Assembly: GCA_019750455.1 (NCBI GenBank)
Contig: JAIEOM010000004.1
Span: 1-39,201, forward strand
From: Sphingomonadales bacterium
GTDB lineage: Bacteria > Pseudomonadota > Alphaproteobacteria > Sphingomonadales > Sphingomonadaceae
Direction of reading: 5' to 3'
DNA: 39,201 nt
A program made the translations under genes and the position numbers. A model generated the notes under the pieces. The model was not told where the DNA came from and did not search any database. It was given only the letters and a program-made list of their open reading frames with translations. Below are positions 23,967 to 32,800 of the stretch, one piece after another. The stretch's first letter is position 1. Each line of letters starts with the position of its first letter.

Positions 23967-25140
23967 TCTGTCCGAAGCCGACTGGACCCGCCGCGAAGGC
24001 CTCGCCGCGCTCACCCGCGCGCTCGGGGCAGAGAACATCCGCTGGGTCGGCGGAGCGGTAAGAGATGGCCTGCTGGGCGTGGCCGTGGCGGATGTCGATT
24101 GCGCCACGAAGCTCATGCCGGCCGAGGTGATCGCCGCCTGTGGGCGCGCCGGAATCCGCACCGTGCCGACCGGGATCGAACACGGCACGGTCACCGCGAT
24201 CCTAAAGGACGGGCCTGTCGAGGTGACCACCTTGCGCCGCGATGTCGCGACCGATGGCCGGCGCGCAACCATCGCCTTCGCCTCCGACTGGCCGGAGGAT
24301 GCCGCCCGGCGCGATTTCACCATCAACGCGCTCTATGCCCACCCCGAAACGCTGGAGATCGCCGACTGGTTCGGCGGGCGCGAAGATCTTGCGGCGGGCC
24401 GAGTGCGGTTCATCGGAGATGCCCGCCAACGGATTGCCGAGGACCACCTCAGGATCCTGCGCTACTACCGCTTCCAGACCCGCTTCGGCGCCGCGCTGGA
24501 CGAGACCGCCGAGGATGCCTGCGCCGAACTCGCGCACACGCTGAAGGGCCTCAGCCGCGAACGCATCGCGGCCGAACTGCTGTCGCTGCTCGGCCTGCCC
24601 GATCCGCATCCGACCATCGCCCGGATGCGCACGCGCGGCGTTTTGCCGGTGATCCTGCCCGAAGCCTGCCCGCCGCACGTAGCCGCCCTCGGCCGCCTCG
24701 TCGCAGCAGAGACCGCACAGGCGATCGCCCCTGATCCCGTCCGCCGCCTCGCCGCGCTGCTCCCGCCGATGCCCGAGATTGCCGAGACGGTCGCTGCGCG
24801 GCTCAGGCTCTCCAAGGTCCAGCGCGCAAGACTGGTGGCCGCGGCCCAACGCCAGCCGGATGACGCGGCAAACCCGCTCGCCCTCGCCTATCGTCTGTCG
24901 CTGCCTGTCGCCATCGACCGGCTGCTGCTCGCGGGCGGCGATGCGCGGGCGCTGGAAGGGTGGAGCCCGCCCATGTTTCCCTTGAAAGGCGGCGCAATCG
25001 TCGCGCGCGGAGTGACTGCGGGGCCTGCCGTGGCGCGAATCCTCCAGGCAGTGGAGGCGCGCTGGGTCGCCGAAGGCTTCCCCGATGCAGGACGCATCGA
25101 GGCGATGCTCGCCGAAGAGCTCGCGCGCGCCGCCCCGTGA
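23956..25140 (+). CDS. cca: CCA tRNA nucleotidyltransferase (class II)
   Basis: This is a 394-residue enzyme that adds or repairs the 3' CCA end of tRNA. Class II motifs are present: WVGGAVRDGLLG (30-41), catalytic DVD (46-48), TTLRRDVATDGRRA, RRDFTINALYAH and EDHLRILRYYRFQTRFG. The C-terminal half is helical, as expected. The ATG at 23956 overlaps the NUDIX gene. The last gene of the operon; no T-rich terminator is evident after the TGA. Confidence 0.95.
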   Translation: MLRDLSEADWTRREGLAALTRALGAENIRWVGGAVRDGLLGVAVADVDCATKLMPAEVIAACGRAGIRTVPTGIEHGTVTAILKDGPVEVTTLRRDVATDGRRATIAFASDWPEDAARRDFTINALYAHPETLEIADWFGGREDLAAGRVRFIGDARQRIAEDHLRILRYYRFQTRFGAALDETAEDACAELAHTLKGLSRERIAAELLSLLGLPDPHPTIARMRTRGVLPVILPEACPPHVAALGRLVAAETAQAIAPDPVRRLAALLPPMPEIAETVAARLRLSKVQRARLVAAAQRQPDDAANPLALAYRLSLPVAIDRLLLAGGDARALEGWSPPMFPLKGGAIVARGVTAGPAVARILQAVEARWVAEGFPDAGRIEAMLAEELARAAP

Positions 25141-25189
25141 CTGACACGACTCGGCGATAACGGGGCCAAATCCGCGACGGGCGTCGCAC

Positions 25190-25215
25190 GGAATTGCCCA
25201 TCTGCAATTGTCGTA
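25190..25215 (+). promoter_or_regulatory. Possible EcfG-like promoter upstream of the PRC-barrel gene
   Basis: GGAAT (25190-25194), a 17-base spacer and CGTA (25212-25215) resemble GGAAC-N16/17-CGTT with two mismatches. It has the same GGAAT and spacer as the candidate before entericidin 2. The resulting 5' leader would be about 150 nt, containing perfect hairpins at 25262-25276 and 25328-25349. Confidence 0.25.
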
Positions 25216-25327
25216 CCTTTCGGACACAGGTTAGATTTCATTCCGCGGGTCACCCCCTCTCGGGCCGGTTCGGCCCCTCGCCGCGGTGTCGCCTTTTCGA
25301 TCCGCTCGCGCCCGCGCCCCCTCCCGG

Positions 25328-25349
25328 GCGTGCCATCTCTCCGGCACGC
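25328..25349 (+). promoter_or_regulatory. Leader hairpin upstream of the PRC-barrel gene
   Basis: The arms GCGTGCC and GGCACGC are perfectly complementary around an 8-nt loop, ATCTCTCC, that could pair with the GGAG of the downstream ribosome-binding site (25366-25370). A second hairpin, GGGCCG/CGGCCC with a 3-nt loop, is at 25262-25276. A regulatory role is inference. Confidence 0.3.
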
Positions 25350-25374
25350 ACCGGTCATGTGAATAGGGAGTAGA

Positions 25375-25905
25375 ATGATGAAGACCCTCAAGCTGGCGCT
25401 GCTTGCCGGTGCCCTCGCCGTCACCCCGGCTGCGGCCTTCGCACAGGATGTCGGCGCGACGATCTACGGCAATGATGGCAACGCCGTCGGCACAGTCACC
25501 GAAGTGAACGATCAGGTCGTCGTGATCGACACCGGCAAGCACAAGGCCCCCGTGCCCGTCAGCATGGTGTTCGATGGCGACAAGGGCAAAAGCGTCAACG
25601 CCACCAAGGACCAGGTTGATACGATGATGGACCAGCGGATCGCACAGGCCGATGCCGAGCGTGACGCAAAGCTGGTGCAGGGTGCTGCGGTGATTTCGTC
25701 GGGCGGCCGCCCGGTCGGCAAGCTCGGCACGGTGGACCTCGCCGCCGATACCATCATCCTCGAAGCCGAAGCAGGCGCGCTGAAGATGAAGAAGGAACAC
25801 TTCGCGGTGAACCCGCAGGGCCAGCTCACGGTGCTCTACAGCGTGGACCAGATTGCCAGCGCTGCCACCGGCAAACCGGCCAAGACCGGCGGCGGGGCGC
25901 GCTAA
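25375..25905 (+). CDS. Exported PRC-barrel-like protein
   Basis: This is a 176-residue protein with a clear signal peptide (LALLAGALAVTPAAAFAQ). The mature part has two similar beta-barrel-like units: GATIYGNDGNAVGTVTEVNDQVVVID and, after a charged helical linker (DTMMDQRIAQADAERDAK), AAVISSGGRPVGKLGTVD. Both have the G-x-VG-x-V rhythm of PRC-barrels. It is presumably periplasmic; its role is unknown. Tandem ATGs at 25375 and 25378 follow GGGAG; the second has the better spacing. The gene ends in a strong intrinsic terminator. Confidence 0.82.
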   Translation: MMKTLKLALLAGALAVTPAAAFAQDVGATIYGNDGNAVGTVTEVNDQVVVIDTGKHKAPVPVSMVFDGDKGKSVNATKDQVDTMMDQRIAQADAERDAKLVQGAAVISSGGRPVGKLGTVDLAADTIILEAEAGALKMKKEHFAVNPQGQLTVLYSVDQIASAATGKPAKTGGGAR

Positions 25906-25936
25906 GCCCGCATCAGACCATCAAGGTCGGGAAACG

Positions 25937-25971
25937 GGGCTGCGGGAGCATGAAGCTTTCGCAGCCCTTTT
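25937..25971 (+). terminator. Intrinsic terminator after the PRC-barrel gene
   Basis: The arms GGGCTGCG (25937-25944) and CGCAGCCC (25960-25967) are perfect complements, followed by TTTT (25968-25971). It lies 32 bases after the stop and faces the convergent parC gene. Confidence 0.85.
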
Positions 25972-26010
25972 CGCGCGCTCAAGTAGCGAAGCGGTAGTGC
26001 GACAGAAACC

Positions 26011-28320
26011 TCAACCGAACTTGCCCGATTTGGGGAAGCCCTGCGGCGGCATCCGACCCGCCGCTCCGCGCGCGACCTTCCACATGCGGATTTCGGTTTC
26101 GGTCCGGGTGCGTTCGCCGGAGCCGCCCATCTGCCAGCTGAGCCCGTCGGCCAGAACGAATGTCGTCGCATCCGAAAGCCCGCCATCGCGGTAGCGTTGC
26201 AGCTGAACCCCCTGCCCGCGCGACATGACCGGCAGTTCCTCAAGGTTGAACACCACCAGCTTGCGGTTGTCGCCGAACACCGCGACGTGATCGTCGGCCT
26301 CGCCGATCTGGCGGATCACGGCGAGCTTTGCTCCGTCCTTGAGGTTCACCACCTGCCGACCCTTGCGAGTTTCGGCCAGCAGTTCGTCCATCGCCGCAAT
26401 GAAACCCTTGCCGTGGCTGGAGGCGAGCAACAGCTTGCCGCCCGGCTTGTGCACCATCATCGCGCTGACATTGGCCTCGCTTTCGAGGTCGATCATGGTG
26501 CGGACCGGCTCGCCGAAGCCGCGCGCGCCAGGCAGCTTGTCGCAGCCCAGCGTGAAGAACCGACCGTCGGACGCCGCCAGCAGCAGCTTGTCGGTGGTCT
26601 GCGCGTGGCAGATGAAGGCGAGGCCATCGCCCTCCTTGTACTTGAACTCCTGATCCAGAGGCACATGGCCGCTGGCCGCGCGGATCCAGCCCTTCTGGCT
26701 GAGGATCACCGTCACCGGTGCCTTCTCGATCATCGCGTCCATCGAGAATTCAACCGTCGCGGCCGCCTCGGCAATCAGCGTGCGGCGGCGGCCGAGCGGC
26801 GTGTCCTCGGCATAGTCCTTGCGCAGGTTGCGCAGATCGCGCTTCAGGCGGGTGCGCTGCTTCGCCGGGCTTTCGAGCAGAGCCTTGAGGTCGGCTTCCT
26901 CGGCCAGCAGCTCGTCCTGCTCCTTGCGCAGCTGCATTTCCTCCAGCTTGCGCAGTGACCGCAGCCGCATGTTGAGGATCGCTTCGGCCTGCCGGTCGGT
27001 CAGCTCGAACTCCGCGATCATCACCGGCTTGGGCTCGTCCTCGGTGCGGATGATCTCGATCACCCGGTCGAGGTTGAGGAAGGCGATGATGTAACCGCGC
27101 ACCAGTTCCAGCCGGTTCGCGATCTGGTCGAGCCGGTGCTTCGCGCGGCGCTGGAGGATGTCGATCTGGGCGAAGGTCCAGCTTTCCAGCAGTTCCTTCA
27201 GCCCCATCACCATCGGCGTGCGCCCGAAGCCGGGCCGCGCGTCGAGCACGTTGAGATTGAGGCTGAACCGGGTTTCGAGGTCCGTCAGCTTGAACAGGCT
27301 TTCCTTGAGCAGCTCCGGATCGACATTGCGGCTCTTGGGCACCAGCACGATGCGGATCGCAGTGTCGCTTTCGTCGCGCACGTCTTCGAGGATCGGCAGC
27401 TTGCGGTCGGCGATCAGCTGGGCGATCTGCTCGATCAGCTTGGACTTGGGCACCTGATAAGGGATTTCCGAGATGACCAGCTGCCACTGCCCGCCGCCCA
27501 TCCGCTCGATCCCGGCGGCGATGTCGGCCTCGTCCTTCGCCTCGGGCGCGTGGAACCGGCCGCGCAAGCGGAAGGCGCCGCGCCCCGTGCGATAGGCCTC
27601 GCTGATCGCCGCCGCACTGTCGATCACTTGCCCGCCGGTGGCGAAATCGGGGCCGTGGAAGTGCTGCATCAGCTCTTCGTGGGAGACGGAAGGATTGTCG
27701 ATCAGCGCCAGCGTTGCGTCGATGATCTCGGCGACATTGTGGCTGGGGATGCTGGTTGCCATCCCCACCGCAATCCCGCTTGCGCCATTGGCGAGGAGGT
27801 TGGGGAACAAGCCGGGGAAGATTTCGGGCTCGATCTCCTCGCCGTTATACGTCGGGATAAAGTCGACCGTGCCTTCGTCCAGCCCCGCCATCAGCTCCAG
27901 CGCGGTCTTGGTCAGGCGCGCTTCGGTGTAGCGGTAGGCGGCGGCGTTATCGCCATCGACATTGCCGAAGTTCCCCTGCCCTTCGACCAGCGGATAGCGC
28001 AGGCTGAAATCCTGCGCGAGGCGGACCATCGCATCATAGACGCTGGCGTCGCCATGCGGGTGATACTTGCCGATCACATCGCCGACCACGCGAGCGGATT
28101 TCTTGAAGGCATCGCTGGGGTTGAGCTTCAGCTGCCGCATCGCCCACAGCAGGCGGCGGTGGACCGGCTTCAACCCGTCGCGCAGGTCGGGCAGCGAGCG
28201 GGCGGTGATCGTCGACAGCGCATAGACGAGGTACCGCTCGGACAGAGCGGCATCGAAGGGCGCATCGACGATGGCGTCGAAGCCGTCATCGGGTTCGTCG
28301 GTGGTCACGGGATCGGACAT
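26011..28320 (-). CDS. parC: DNA topoisomerase IV subunit A
   Basis: This is a 769-residue type IIA topoisomerase A subunit that decatenates replicated chromosomes. The N-terminal [31 protein letters not shown] (85-98) and [11 protein letters not shown] with catalytic Tyr131 are present. The C-terminal beta-pinwheel is shorter than in GyrA and lacks a clear GyrA box, which supports ParC over GyrA. In the quinolone-determining region the usual Ser of E. coli ParC position 80 is Ala92, and Glu84 is Asp96, a natural variation seen in alphaproteobacteria. Divergent from the DJ-1 gene across 152 bp. Confidence 0.94.
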   Translation of the reverse strand: MSDPVTTDEPDDGFDAIVDAPFDAALSERYLVYALSTITARSLPDLRDGLKPVHRRLLWAMRQLKLNPSDAFKKSARVVGDVIGKYHPHGDASVYDAMVRLAQDFSLRYPLVEGQGNFGNVDGDNAAAYRYTEARLTKTALELMAGLDEGTVDFIPTYNGEEIEPEIFPGLFPNLLANGASGIAVGMATSIPSHNVAEIIDATLALIDNPSVSHEELMQHFHGPDFATGGQVIDSAAAISEAYRTGRGAFRLRGRFHAPEAKDEADIAAGIERMGGGQWQLVISEIPYQVPKSKLIEQIAQLIADRKLPILEDVRDESDTAIRIVLVPKSRNVDPELLKESLFKLTDLETRFSLNLNVLDARPGFGRTPMVMGLKELLESWTFAQIDILQRRAKHRLDQIANRLELVRGYIIAFLNLDRVIEIIRTEDEPKPVMIAEFELTDRQAEAILNMRLRSLRKLEEMQLRKEQDELLAEEADLKALLESPAKQRTRLKRDLRNLRKDYAEDTPLGRRRTLIAEAAATVEFSMDAMIEKAPVTVILSQKGWIRAASGHVPLDQEFKYKEGDGLAFICHAQTTDKLLLAASDGRFFTLGCDKLPGARGFGEPVRTMIDLESEANVSAMMVHKPGGKLLLASSHGKGFIAAMDELLAETRKGRQVVNLKDGAKLAVIRQIGEADDHVAVFGDNRKLVVFNLEELPVMSRGQGVQLQRYRDGGLSDATTFVLADGLSWQMGGSGERTRTETEIRMWKVARGAAGRMPPQGFPKSGKFG

Positions 28321-28472
28321 GCCCCCCGTCTAGCAACCCGCGCGCCCGCGAGGGAGAGGGGTTTCCACAGGGAAAGCGACTTACCGCAGCGGGCTGCCAG
28401 CCTGCCGTGAGCGGTGGAACAGCCTCGGCTGCGGGCCACTAATCCCCCTGCAACCCCCAGCAGGAGAACCCC

Positions 28473-29003
28473 ATGCAGCGCGTCCTCATCATCGCCACCG
28501 ACGGTTTCGAACAGTCCGAACTGACCGAGCCCAAGCGCCTGCTTGAAGAGGCAGGGGCACAGGTCACCGTCGCCAGCCTCAAGTCCGGGGAAATCCGCGG
28601 CTGGGACCAGAAGGACTGGGGAACCAGCGTGGCGGTCGATTGCACCATCGGTGATGTGTCGGCTGACGATTACGACGCGCTGCTGCTTCCAGGCGGTCAG
28701 ATGAACCCGGACATCCTGCGCACCGAACGCAGCGTCATCGGTGCGGTGCTGGCCTTCGATGCGGCGGAAAAGCCGATCGCGGCGATCTGTCACGCGCCCT
28801 GGCTGCTCGCGGAGGCGGACTTGATCGACGGGCGCACCGTCACCGGCTGGCCTTCGATCCGCACCGATCTCGCCAATGCCGGGGCCGATGTGGTCGACGA
28901 GGAGGTGGTGGTCGACGGCAACCTCATCACCAGCCGCAAGCCGGGCGATATCCCCGCCTTCACCGAGGCGCTGATGGCCGCGCTCGACATGCCCGAGGGC
29001 TGA
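28473..29003 (+). CDS. DJ-1/PfpI family protein (YhbO-like)
   Basis: This is a 176-residue class I glutamine-amidotransferase-like protein. The nucleophile elbow is AICHAPW with Cys106-His107, and the acidic partner lies in DGFEQSEL (Glu13/Glu16). The YDALLLPGGQMNPD block matches the PfpI/YhbO branch, which has been linked to protein deglycation or stress protection, although the deglycase activity is disputed. AGGAG lies eight bases before the ATG. The DUF202 gene follows after 15 bases, probably on the same transcript. Confidence 0.93.
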   Translation: MQRVLIIATDGFEQSELTEPKRLLEEAGAQVTVASLKSGEIRGWDQKDWGTSVAVDCTIGDVSADDYDALLLPGGQMNPDILRTERSVIGAVLAFDAAEKPIAAICHAPWLLAEADLIDGRTVTGWPSIRTDLANAGADVVDEEVVVDGNLITSRKPGDIPAFTEALMAALDMPEG

Positions 29004-29018
29004 CCCGCGGGCCCCGCC

Positions 29019-29414
29019 ATGAGCGAGCCCGAGGACCGCGAAGCGCTCGCCGAAACCCGCACCGCGTGGGCCGAAAAGCGCACCGACTGGGCCGAAGACC
29101 GCACCATCATGGCGAACGAGCGGACCTTCGCCGGGTGGATGCGCACGGGCCTTGCCGCGGTCGGAATAGGGCTCGGTTTCAATGCCTTGTTCGGCAAGCT
29201 CGAACCGGCATGGCTGCCCCGGGGGCTGGCGAGCGCCTTCGTGATGGTCGGCGTCGCGGTGTTCTTCGCCGCGCAGGCCAAGGCGGTCGCGGTCGCCCGG
29301 CGGCTGGAGGACCACAAGGCCGAACCGATGCGCGGCCTTGCCCTGCGGCTGGTGGCAGCGGCGCTGATCGCCGCCAGCACCGGACTTGGCGCGGCGATCT
29401 GGCTGCTGCCCTAG
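29019..29414 (+). CDS. DUF202/YidH-type membrane protein
   Basis: This is a 131-residue protein with a charged N-terminus (ETRTAWAEKRTDWAEDRT) followed by the DUF202 signature NERTFAGWMRTGLAAVGIG and three transmembrane helices. Members are small inner-membrane proteins of unknown function. The N-terminal TAWAEKRTDWAEDRT contains a short internal repeat (WAEKRTD/WAEDRTI). It lies four bases from the convergent ferredoxin stop. Confidence 0.9.
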   Translation: MSEPEDREALAETRTAWAEKRTDWAEDRTIMANERTFAGWMRTGLAAVGIGLGFNALFGKLEPAWLPRGLASAFVMVGVAVFFAAQAKAVAVARRLEDHKAEPMRGLALRLVAAALIAASTGLGAAIWLLP

Positions 29415-29418
29415 GCGC

Positions 29419-29754
29419 TCACATCCGCCGCGCGTCGGCGCTGGAGGCGGGGATGGTGACGGTCAGGCCGTCCATCTCGGCGGTCAGCTCGATCTGGCAG
29501 GACAGCCGCGAGGTGCGCCGCGCGCCGGCAGCGAAATCGAGCATGTCTTCCTCCTCTTCGCTGGCGGGCAGGAGACGGTCGAACCAGTCGGCGGCGACGA
29601 TCACGTGGCAGGTGGAGCACGCCATCTGCCCTTCACAGGTGCCTTCCAGCGGCAGCCCCGCCGCCTGCCCCACGCGCAGCAGATTTTCGCCGGATTCGGC
29701 CGTGGTTTCAACGGCTTTGCCGCCAGCTTCGACGAAGGTTACGGTGATGCTCAC
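29419..29754 (-). CDS. [2Fe-2S] ferredoxin, ISC/adrenodoxin type
   Basis: This is a 111-residue ferredoxin. The cluster ligands are Cys40, Cys46, Cys49 (CEGQMACSTC) and Cys86 (LSCQI), the C-x5-C-x2-C...C spacing of vertebrate-type and Isc ferredoxins. It ends with an Ala/Ser tail. It starts with GTG at 29754, overlapping the TGA of the cysteine desulfurase gene as GTGA, so it is translationally coupled to it. An electron-donor role in Fe-S assembly with the neighbouring desulfurase is likely. Confidence 0.93.
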   Translation of the reverse strand: MSITVTFVEAGGKAVETTAESGENLLRVGQAAGLPLEGTCEGQMACSTCHVIVAADWFDRLLPASEEEEDMLDFAAGARRTSRLSCQIELTAEMDGLTVTIPASSADARRM

Positions 29755-30860
29755 AGGCCTTGCTCCTTCGCGGCAGCGTTCAACATGGCGGCGGCGGATT
29801 CGAGGTCCGCTGCGGTCGTATAGCGTCCGAAACCCAGCCGGATAGAGGACTTGGCCTGCGCCTCGGTCAGCCCGAGTGCCCGCAGCACATGGCTCGGCCG
29901 ACCGGAGCCGCTGGCGCAGGCGGACCCGGCGGAGAACATCACCTGCCGGCAATCGCTCATCAGCCGCGCGACATCGAGGCCATCGCGCCGGATGTTGAGA
30001 TTGCCGTGCCAGCGGTGTCCGGCGCTGCCGTTCAGGTCCCAATCCGCAAACAGATCGCGGGCAATGTTCCACAAATGTTTCACGTGAAACATCTGCGCTT
30101 CCATCCCCTCGGCAGCGACCCGGCAAGCCGCCCCTAACCCGGCGCAAAGGGCGGGCGAGAGGGTGCCTGACCGCAGGCTGGCCTCCTGTCCGCCACCATG
30201 AACGAGGGGCTGGATCGAAGCGCCCTGCGCCATCCACAGCGCGCCGATGCCCTTCGGCCCGTGAATCTTGTGGCCCGAAACCGCGATAAAATCAGGGGCA
30301 AGAGGGGGTCTGGAGGGGGTCAAGGCGAGCCTGCCGAGGGCCTGGACGGCATCGACCAGCACCTTTGCACCGCTTTCGCGGGCGATGGCGATGGCCTCCT
30401 CCAGCGGATGCACCACCCCGATCTCGTTATTGACCGCCATGATCGCGACAAGGCCGACCTTGGGCGTGATCGCCGCTTGCAGCGCGTCCAGATCGGCGCG
30501 GCCATCGGGCAGGACAGGCAGCACCGTGAAACGCCGCCCCTGCGCTTCGACCGCGCGCTGGCAATCCAGCACGGCGGCATGTTCGGTGGCGAAGGTGAGC
30601 ACATCGCCCTCGCTTCCGAGCAGCACCATGTTGAGCGCTTCGGTCGCGCCGCTGGTGAACAGGGTCCGACCGCCCGAGGGCATCAGCGCGGCGACCTGCT
30701 CGCGCGCGGCCTCGACAGCGGCGGCGGCCATGCGGCCCATGCGGTGGGGGGAATGGGGATTGCCGAAAGTCTCGCTCTCCGGCCCGCCAAGCCAGCGCAA
30801 CATCGCCTCACGCGCTTCGGGGGCGAGCGGCGTGGTGGCCTGGTAGTCAAGGTAGATCAT
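29751..30860 (-). CDS. Cysteine desulfurase (NifS/IscS-like) 1
   Basis: This is a 369-residue PLP enzyme taking sulfur from cysteine for Fe-S clusters or thio-modification. YLDYQATTP opens it; His94 (ATEHAA), the PLP lysine Lys198 (SGHKIHGPKG) and catalytic Cys315 (SAGSACASG) are all present. The ATG at 30860 is chosen because the fold starts there; the 35 codons upstream are an open reading through an intergenic repeat. Unusually, parS site 2 lies in frame and encodes residues 257-261 (MFHVK), an apparent insert relative to the flanking fold. It is downstream of a second, divergent-sequence desulfurase and coupled to a ferredoxin. Confidence 0.94.
   Translation of the reverse strand: MIYLDYQATTPLAPEAREAMLRWLGGPESETFGNPHSPHRMGRMAAAAVEAAREQVAALMPSGGRTLFTSGATEALNMVLLGSEGDVLTFATEHAAVLDCQRAVEAQGRRFTVLPVLPDGRADLDALQAAITPKVGLVAIMAVNNEIGVVHPLEEAIAIARESGAKVLVDAVQALGRLALTPSRPPLAPDFIAVSGHKIHGPKGIGALWMAQGASIQPLVHGGGQEASLRSGTLSPALCAGLGAACRVAAEGMEAQMFHVKHLWNIARDLFADWDLNGSAGHRWHGNLNIRRDGLDVARLMSDCRQVMFSAGSACASGSGRPSHVLRALGLTEAQAKSSIRLGFGRYTTAADLESAAAMLNAAAKEQGL
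30076..30091. promoter_or_regulatory. parS centromere site 2 (inside the desulfurase gene)
   Basis: TGTTTCACGTGAAACA matches the parS consensus exactly, with a further complementary A/T pair on each side (30075-30092). It is identical to the site at 17904. It lies within coding sequence and is read as MFHVK. Confidence 0.93.
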
Positions 30861-30886
30861 GGGCTTGTCGCGATCTTTCCTGCGCC

Positions 30887-30978
30887 CGTCATGCTGAACT
30901 CGTTTCAGCATCCATTCTTCGGCTTCGGGCCGAGGCTTAATGCGGAGAAATGGACCGTGAAACAAGTTCAGGGTGACG
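30887..30978. repeat. Palindromic intergenic repeat between the two desulfurase genes
   Basis: Thirty-base imperfect inverted repeats (30887-30916 and 30949-30978) share the core CTGAACT-GTTTCA. Aligning one arm with the reverse complement of the other gives mismatches only in short internal patches. The element would form a long hairpin in RNA. The core CTGAACTTGTTTCA is, from memory, a very common dispersed repeat in sphingomonad genomes. It almost fills the 126-bp gap, so the two desulfurase genes are separated by it and may not be efficiently co-transcribed. Confidence 0.7.
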
Positions 30979-30986
30979 AAGGTGGA

Positions 30987-32039
30987 TCAAATAAGCGAAG
31001 CCCAGGCTTCGGCAAACCGTTCAAGTTCCTCGGGCGTGGTGCTCCACCCGAGGCTCACCCGGATCGTGCGCGCCGCGACGTCGTCGGGCACCCCGAAGGC
31101 ATCGAGCACGCGGCTCTTCTTGAGTGTCCCCGAAGAACAGGCGCTCCCCGCCGAAACGGCGAAGCCCATCGCATCGAGGCGGATCAGCAGCGCCTGCGCG
31201 CTCAAGGTGGGGTGGGCGACGGCGAAGATGTGCGAGGATTGCGAACCCGGTGAAATCATCTGCCCGTGTCGGAAAAGTGCATTCTTGAACTCAAGTTGCT
31301 GTTCGACCGTAGTTCCCCAGCAATCCAGCCCTCCGGCCTCCAGCGCCGCCGCCATACCGAGCGCAGCAGGCAGGTTCTCTGTCCCCTGACGGTAACCGCG
31401 CTCATGCCCACCGACCGGCTCCAGCAGAGCAAAATCGCGCACCAGCAATGCGCCCACCCCGATCGGACCGCCGAACTTGTGCGCCGAGATCACCAGCATG
31501 TCGGCATCCGGCAGATTCGTCTTGCCCGCGCTTTGGGAGCAATCGACGAGCATCTGCCCGCCGCGCTCTCGGACGGCTTCGAACAGGGTGTTGCGCACAT
31601 AGGGCAGCAGGATTGTTCCGGTTTCCGAATTGACGTGCTGCACGGCGACTAGCGCGTCCCGGCAATCGGGGAGCGCGACAGGATCGACCTCTCCATCGAC
31701 AACCGGCACCACCTCTGCATCCGGCGCAGCCCGGAACACCGCGTCATGCTCCACCGCGCTGACGATCTTCCGCTTCGCTTTTGCCCGGTTCAGCGCAATC
31801 CACAGAGCCTCGCTCGCGCCCGATGTGAAGATCAGCTCCCCATCCCACCCTACCGCGCGCTTCACTCGCTCCCTTGCACCCTCCAGCGCTGCCTTTGCCT
31901 TGCGACCCTCCGCATGGGGGCTGGAGGGGTTTGCCCAGATGGCAAATCCCTCCTCCATCGCCGCCTTCGCCTCGGGGCGCAGGGGGGAGGTTGCGGCGTG
32001 ATCGAGATAGATGCGGCCCGAAATGGCGGGATTCCTCAC
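30987..32039 (-). CDS. Cysteine desulfurase-like aminotransferase class V protein 2
   Basis: This is a 350-residue NifS-like PLP enzyme, clearly diverged from the neighbouring copy. IYLDHAATSPL starts the fold; His98 (VEHDA), PLP-binding Lys188 (SAHKFGGPIG) and the catalytic Cys301 (SAGSACSSG) are present, so it should be active. Its small size and RYRQGTEN-like GYRQGTENLPA fit the group I desulfurases. The GTG at 32039 is the best available start, without a close Shine-Dalgarno, so the N-terminus is uncertain by a few codons. It is divergent from the alpha/beta hydrolase gene. Confidence 0.9.
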   Translation of the reverse strand: MRNPAISGRIYLDHAATSPLRPEAKAAMEEGFAIWANPSSPHAEGRKAKAALEGARERVKRAVGWDGELIFTSGASEALWIALNRAKAKRKIVSAVEHDAVFRAAPDAEVVPVVDGEVDPVALPDCRDALVAVQHVNSETGTILLPYVRNTLFEAVRERGGQMLVDCSQSAGKTNLPDADMLVISAHKFGGPIGVGALLVRDFALLEPVGGHERGYRQGTENLPAALGMAAALEAGGLDCWGTTVEQQLEFKNALFRHGQMISPGSQSSHIFAVAHPTLSAQALLIRLDAMGFAVSAGSACSSGTLKKSRVLDAFGVPDDVAARTIRVSLGWSTTPEELERFAEAWASLI

Positions 32040-32044
32040 AATAA

Positions 32045-32072
32045 TTGCGATTTTCGTGGGCCTCCCTATATA
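32045..32072 (+). promoter_or_regulatory. Candidate promoter for the alpha/beta hydrolase gene
   Basis: TTGCGA (32045-32050), a 16-base spacer and TATATA (32067-32072) form a plausible -35/-10 pair in the 91-bp divergent gap. The -10 lies in the palindrome CCTATATAGG, so it could also serve the leftward desulfurase gene. No experimental support. Confidence 0.35.
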
Positions 32073-32130
32073 GGCCCCGCAATTCCGGCGCCACCCGGCG
32101 CTGAGACACAGATCTTGTCAGGGTTCCACG

Positions 32131-32787
32131 ATGCCGTCCGTCATCTTTCCCGGCCCCGAAGGCCGTCTCGAAGGCCGTTTCTCCCCGCCCCCGCGCCCGC
32201 GCGCGCCGGTAGCGATGATCCTCCATCCGCACCCCGAAGGCGGGGGGACCATGAACGACCGGATCGTGCAGCGGCTCTACAAGACCTTTGCCGATCGCGG
32301 GTTCGCCACGCTGCGCTTCAACTTTCGCGGTGTGGGCCGTTCGCAAGGGTCGTTCGACAGCGGCATTGGCGAACTGTCCGACGCGGCCTCCGCGCTCGAC
32401 TGGGTGCAGTCGATCCACCCGGAGGCGCAGAGCACCTGGATCGCGGGCTACTCCTTCGGTGCGCTCATCGGCATGCAGCTGCTGATGCGCCGCCCCGAAG
32501 TGCGCGGCTTCATCTCGGTCGCGCCGCCCGCCAACATGTACGACTTCAGCTTCCTCGCCCCCTGCCCCGCGAGCGGCATCTTCGTGCAGGGCGCGGCGGA
32601 TACGGTGGTGCAGCCGGGCGCGGTGCAAAAGCTGGTCGACAAGCTGCGCACCCAGAAGCACATCACCATCCACCACGAGGAAATCCCGCGCGCCAATCAC
32701 TTCTTCGAGAACGAACTCGATGATCTGATGCGCTCGGTGGACAATTATCTGGACTTCCGCCTCTCGCCGGATTGCCCGATTAAATAA
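32131..32787 (+). CDS. Alpha/beta hydrolase, COG2945 type
   Basis: This is a 218-residue compact hydrolase. HPHPEGGGTMND (32-43) is the hallmark N-terminal loop of the COG2945 family; the nucleophile is Ser108 in GYSFG, the acid probably lies in QGAADTVV, and the histidine in PRANHFF. Members are esterase/lipase-like, substrates unknown. It is conserved beside the cysteine desulfurase genes in sphingomonads, as far as I recall. The ATG at 32131 is the first in frame after the presumed promoter. Confidence 0.9.
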   Translation: MPSVIFPGPEGRLEGRFSPPPRPRAPVAMILHPHPEGGGTMNDRIVQRLYKTFADRGFATLRFNFRGVGRSQGSFDSGIGELSDAASALDWVQSIHPEAQSTWIAGYSFGALIGMQLLMRRPEVRGFISVAPPANMYDFSFLAPCPASGIFVQGAADTVVQPGAVQKLVDKLRTQKHITIHHEEIPRANHFFENELDDLMRSVDNYLDFRLSPDCPIK

Positions 32788-32800
32788 GGGGGTTTTCGTG

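Noticed and set aside
28361-28369. DnaA-like box GTTTCCACA upstream of parC
   Set aside because: One mismatch from consensus, single and isolated; not strong enough to report as a site.
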